Below, piece by piece: positions 51,365 to 51,446 of a DNA stretch of 51,446 bases. Position numbers and translations under genes: made by a program. The notes below the pieces were generated by a model that was not told where the DNA came from, did not search any database, and was given only the letters and a program-made list of their open reading frames with translations. Source of the DNA: Cyclobacterium jeungdonense (lineage in GTDB: Bacteria; Bacteroidota; Bacteroidia; Cytophagales; Cyclobacteriaceae). Location: assembly GCF_010994275.1 (NCBI RefSeq), contig NZ_WMCD01000018.1, forward strand, positions 1 through 51,446, written 5' to 3'. Each line of letters begins with the position of its first letter. The first letter of the stretch is position 1.

Positions 51365-51446
<82 letters not shown>

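Overview
The window reads as chromosomal DNA of a Bacteroidota bacterium, most likely order Cytophagales near the Cyclobacteriaceae. The evidence is a 16S rRNA start of Bacteroidota type at the right edge, promoters of the Bacteroidota form (TTTG, about 19 bases, TAnnTTTG) before several genes, a PorT-type type IX secretion gene behind ubiE, a fused MurF-alanine racemase, family-restricted genes (DUF5606, DUF2480, a DUF6952-like protein), and many secreted proteins with lipoboxes or twin-arginine-like leaders. The content is mostly core and housekeeping. I see no CRISPR array, prophage, tRNA or intact insertion sequence.

Layout. 1-2.3 kb: a hairpin-forming inverted repeat, a secreted beta-propeller with a histidine-rich N-terminus, and a decayed stretch holding an IS1595-type transposase fragment. 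2.3-5.0 kb: lutABC (L-lactate oxidation). 5.0-10.6 kb, minus strand: a secreted TIM-barrel isomerase, a flavin split-barrel oxidase, a Zn/Cd-type P-ATPase, a glycosyltransferase, and perR followed by a peroxiredoxin. 10.7-12.0 kb: LMW phosphatase and fructosamine kinase, probably a protein deglycation pair. 12.0-14.4 kb: aspartate kinase and class I fructose-bisphosphatase, divergent around a perfect palindrome. 14.4-17.4 kb: DUF5606 and engB divergent from ubiE-porT. 17.4-19.9 kb: SDR, VanX-like dipeptidase, ThuA-like protein. 19.9-24.7 kb: DUF2064 transferase, Spy-like periplasmic protein, NDH-2, YebC, DUF84 NTPase, thioredoxin and its partner. 25-31 kb: secreted sialidase-like protein, M28 peptidase, Wzi-like outer-membrane protein, lipoprotein. 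31-33.5 kb: murF-alr. 33.7-40 kb: small secreted proteins, a second secreted isomerase, an S9 dipeptidyl peptidase, a PHP-domain lipoprotein. 40-45 kb: a four-helix-bundle protein and an M16 peptidase pair followed by a free copy of the second peptidase's C-terminal domain. 45-51 kb: DoxX, M61 peptidase, rpmH, rnpA, S41 protease, tsaB, DUF2480, then the leader and first 82 bases of 16S rRNA.

Functionally the genes combine cell-wall precursor synthesis and recycling (murF-alr, VanX-like), surface and secretion functions (PorT, Wzi, M16, S9, S41, M28), oxidative and metal stress (perR-prx, P-ATPase, thioredoxin), and use of lactate and sugars. I found no complete new system. The most unusual signals are the lysC/fbp palindrome, the PerR that keeps its sensing ligands but has lost its structural zinc cysteines beside a likely self-operator, the M16/M16/free-domain cassette, and the inverted-repeat element at the left edge. 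Start codons were moved inward from the longest open frame where a promoter box, an overlap or family alignment argued for it; each entry says so.
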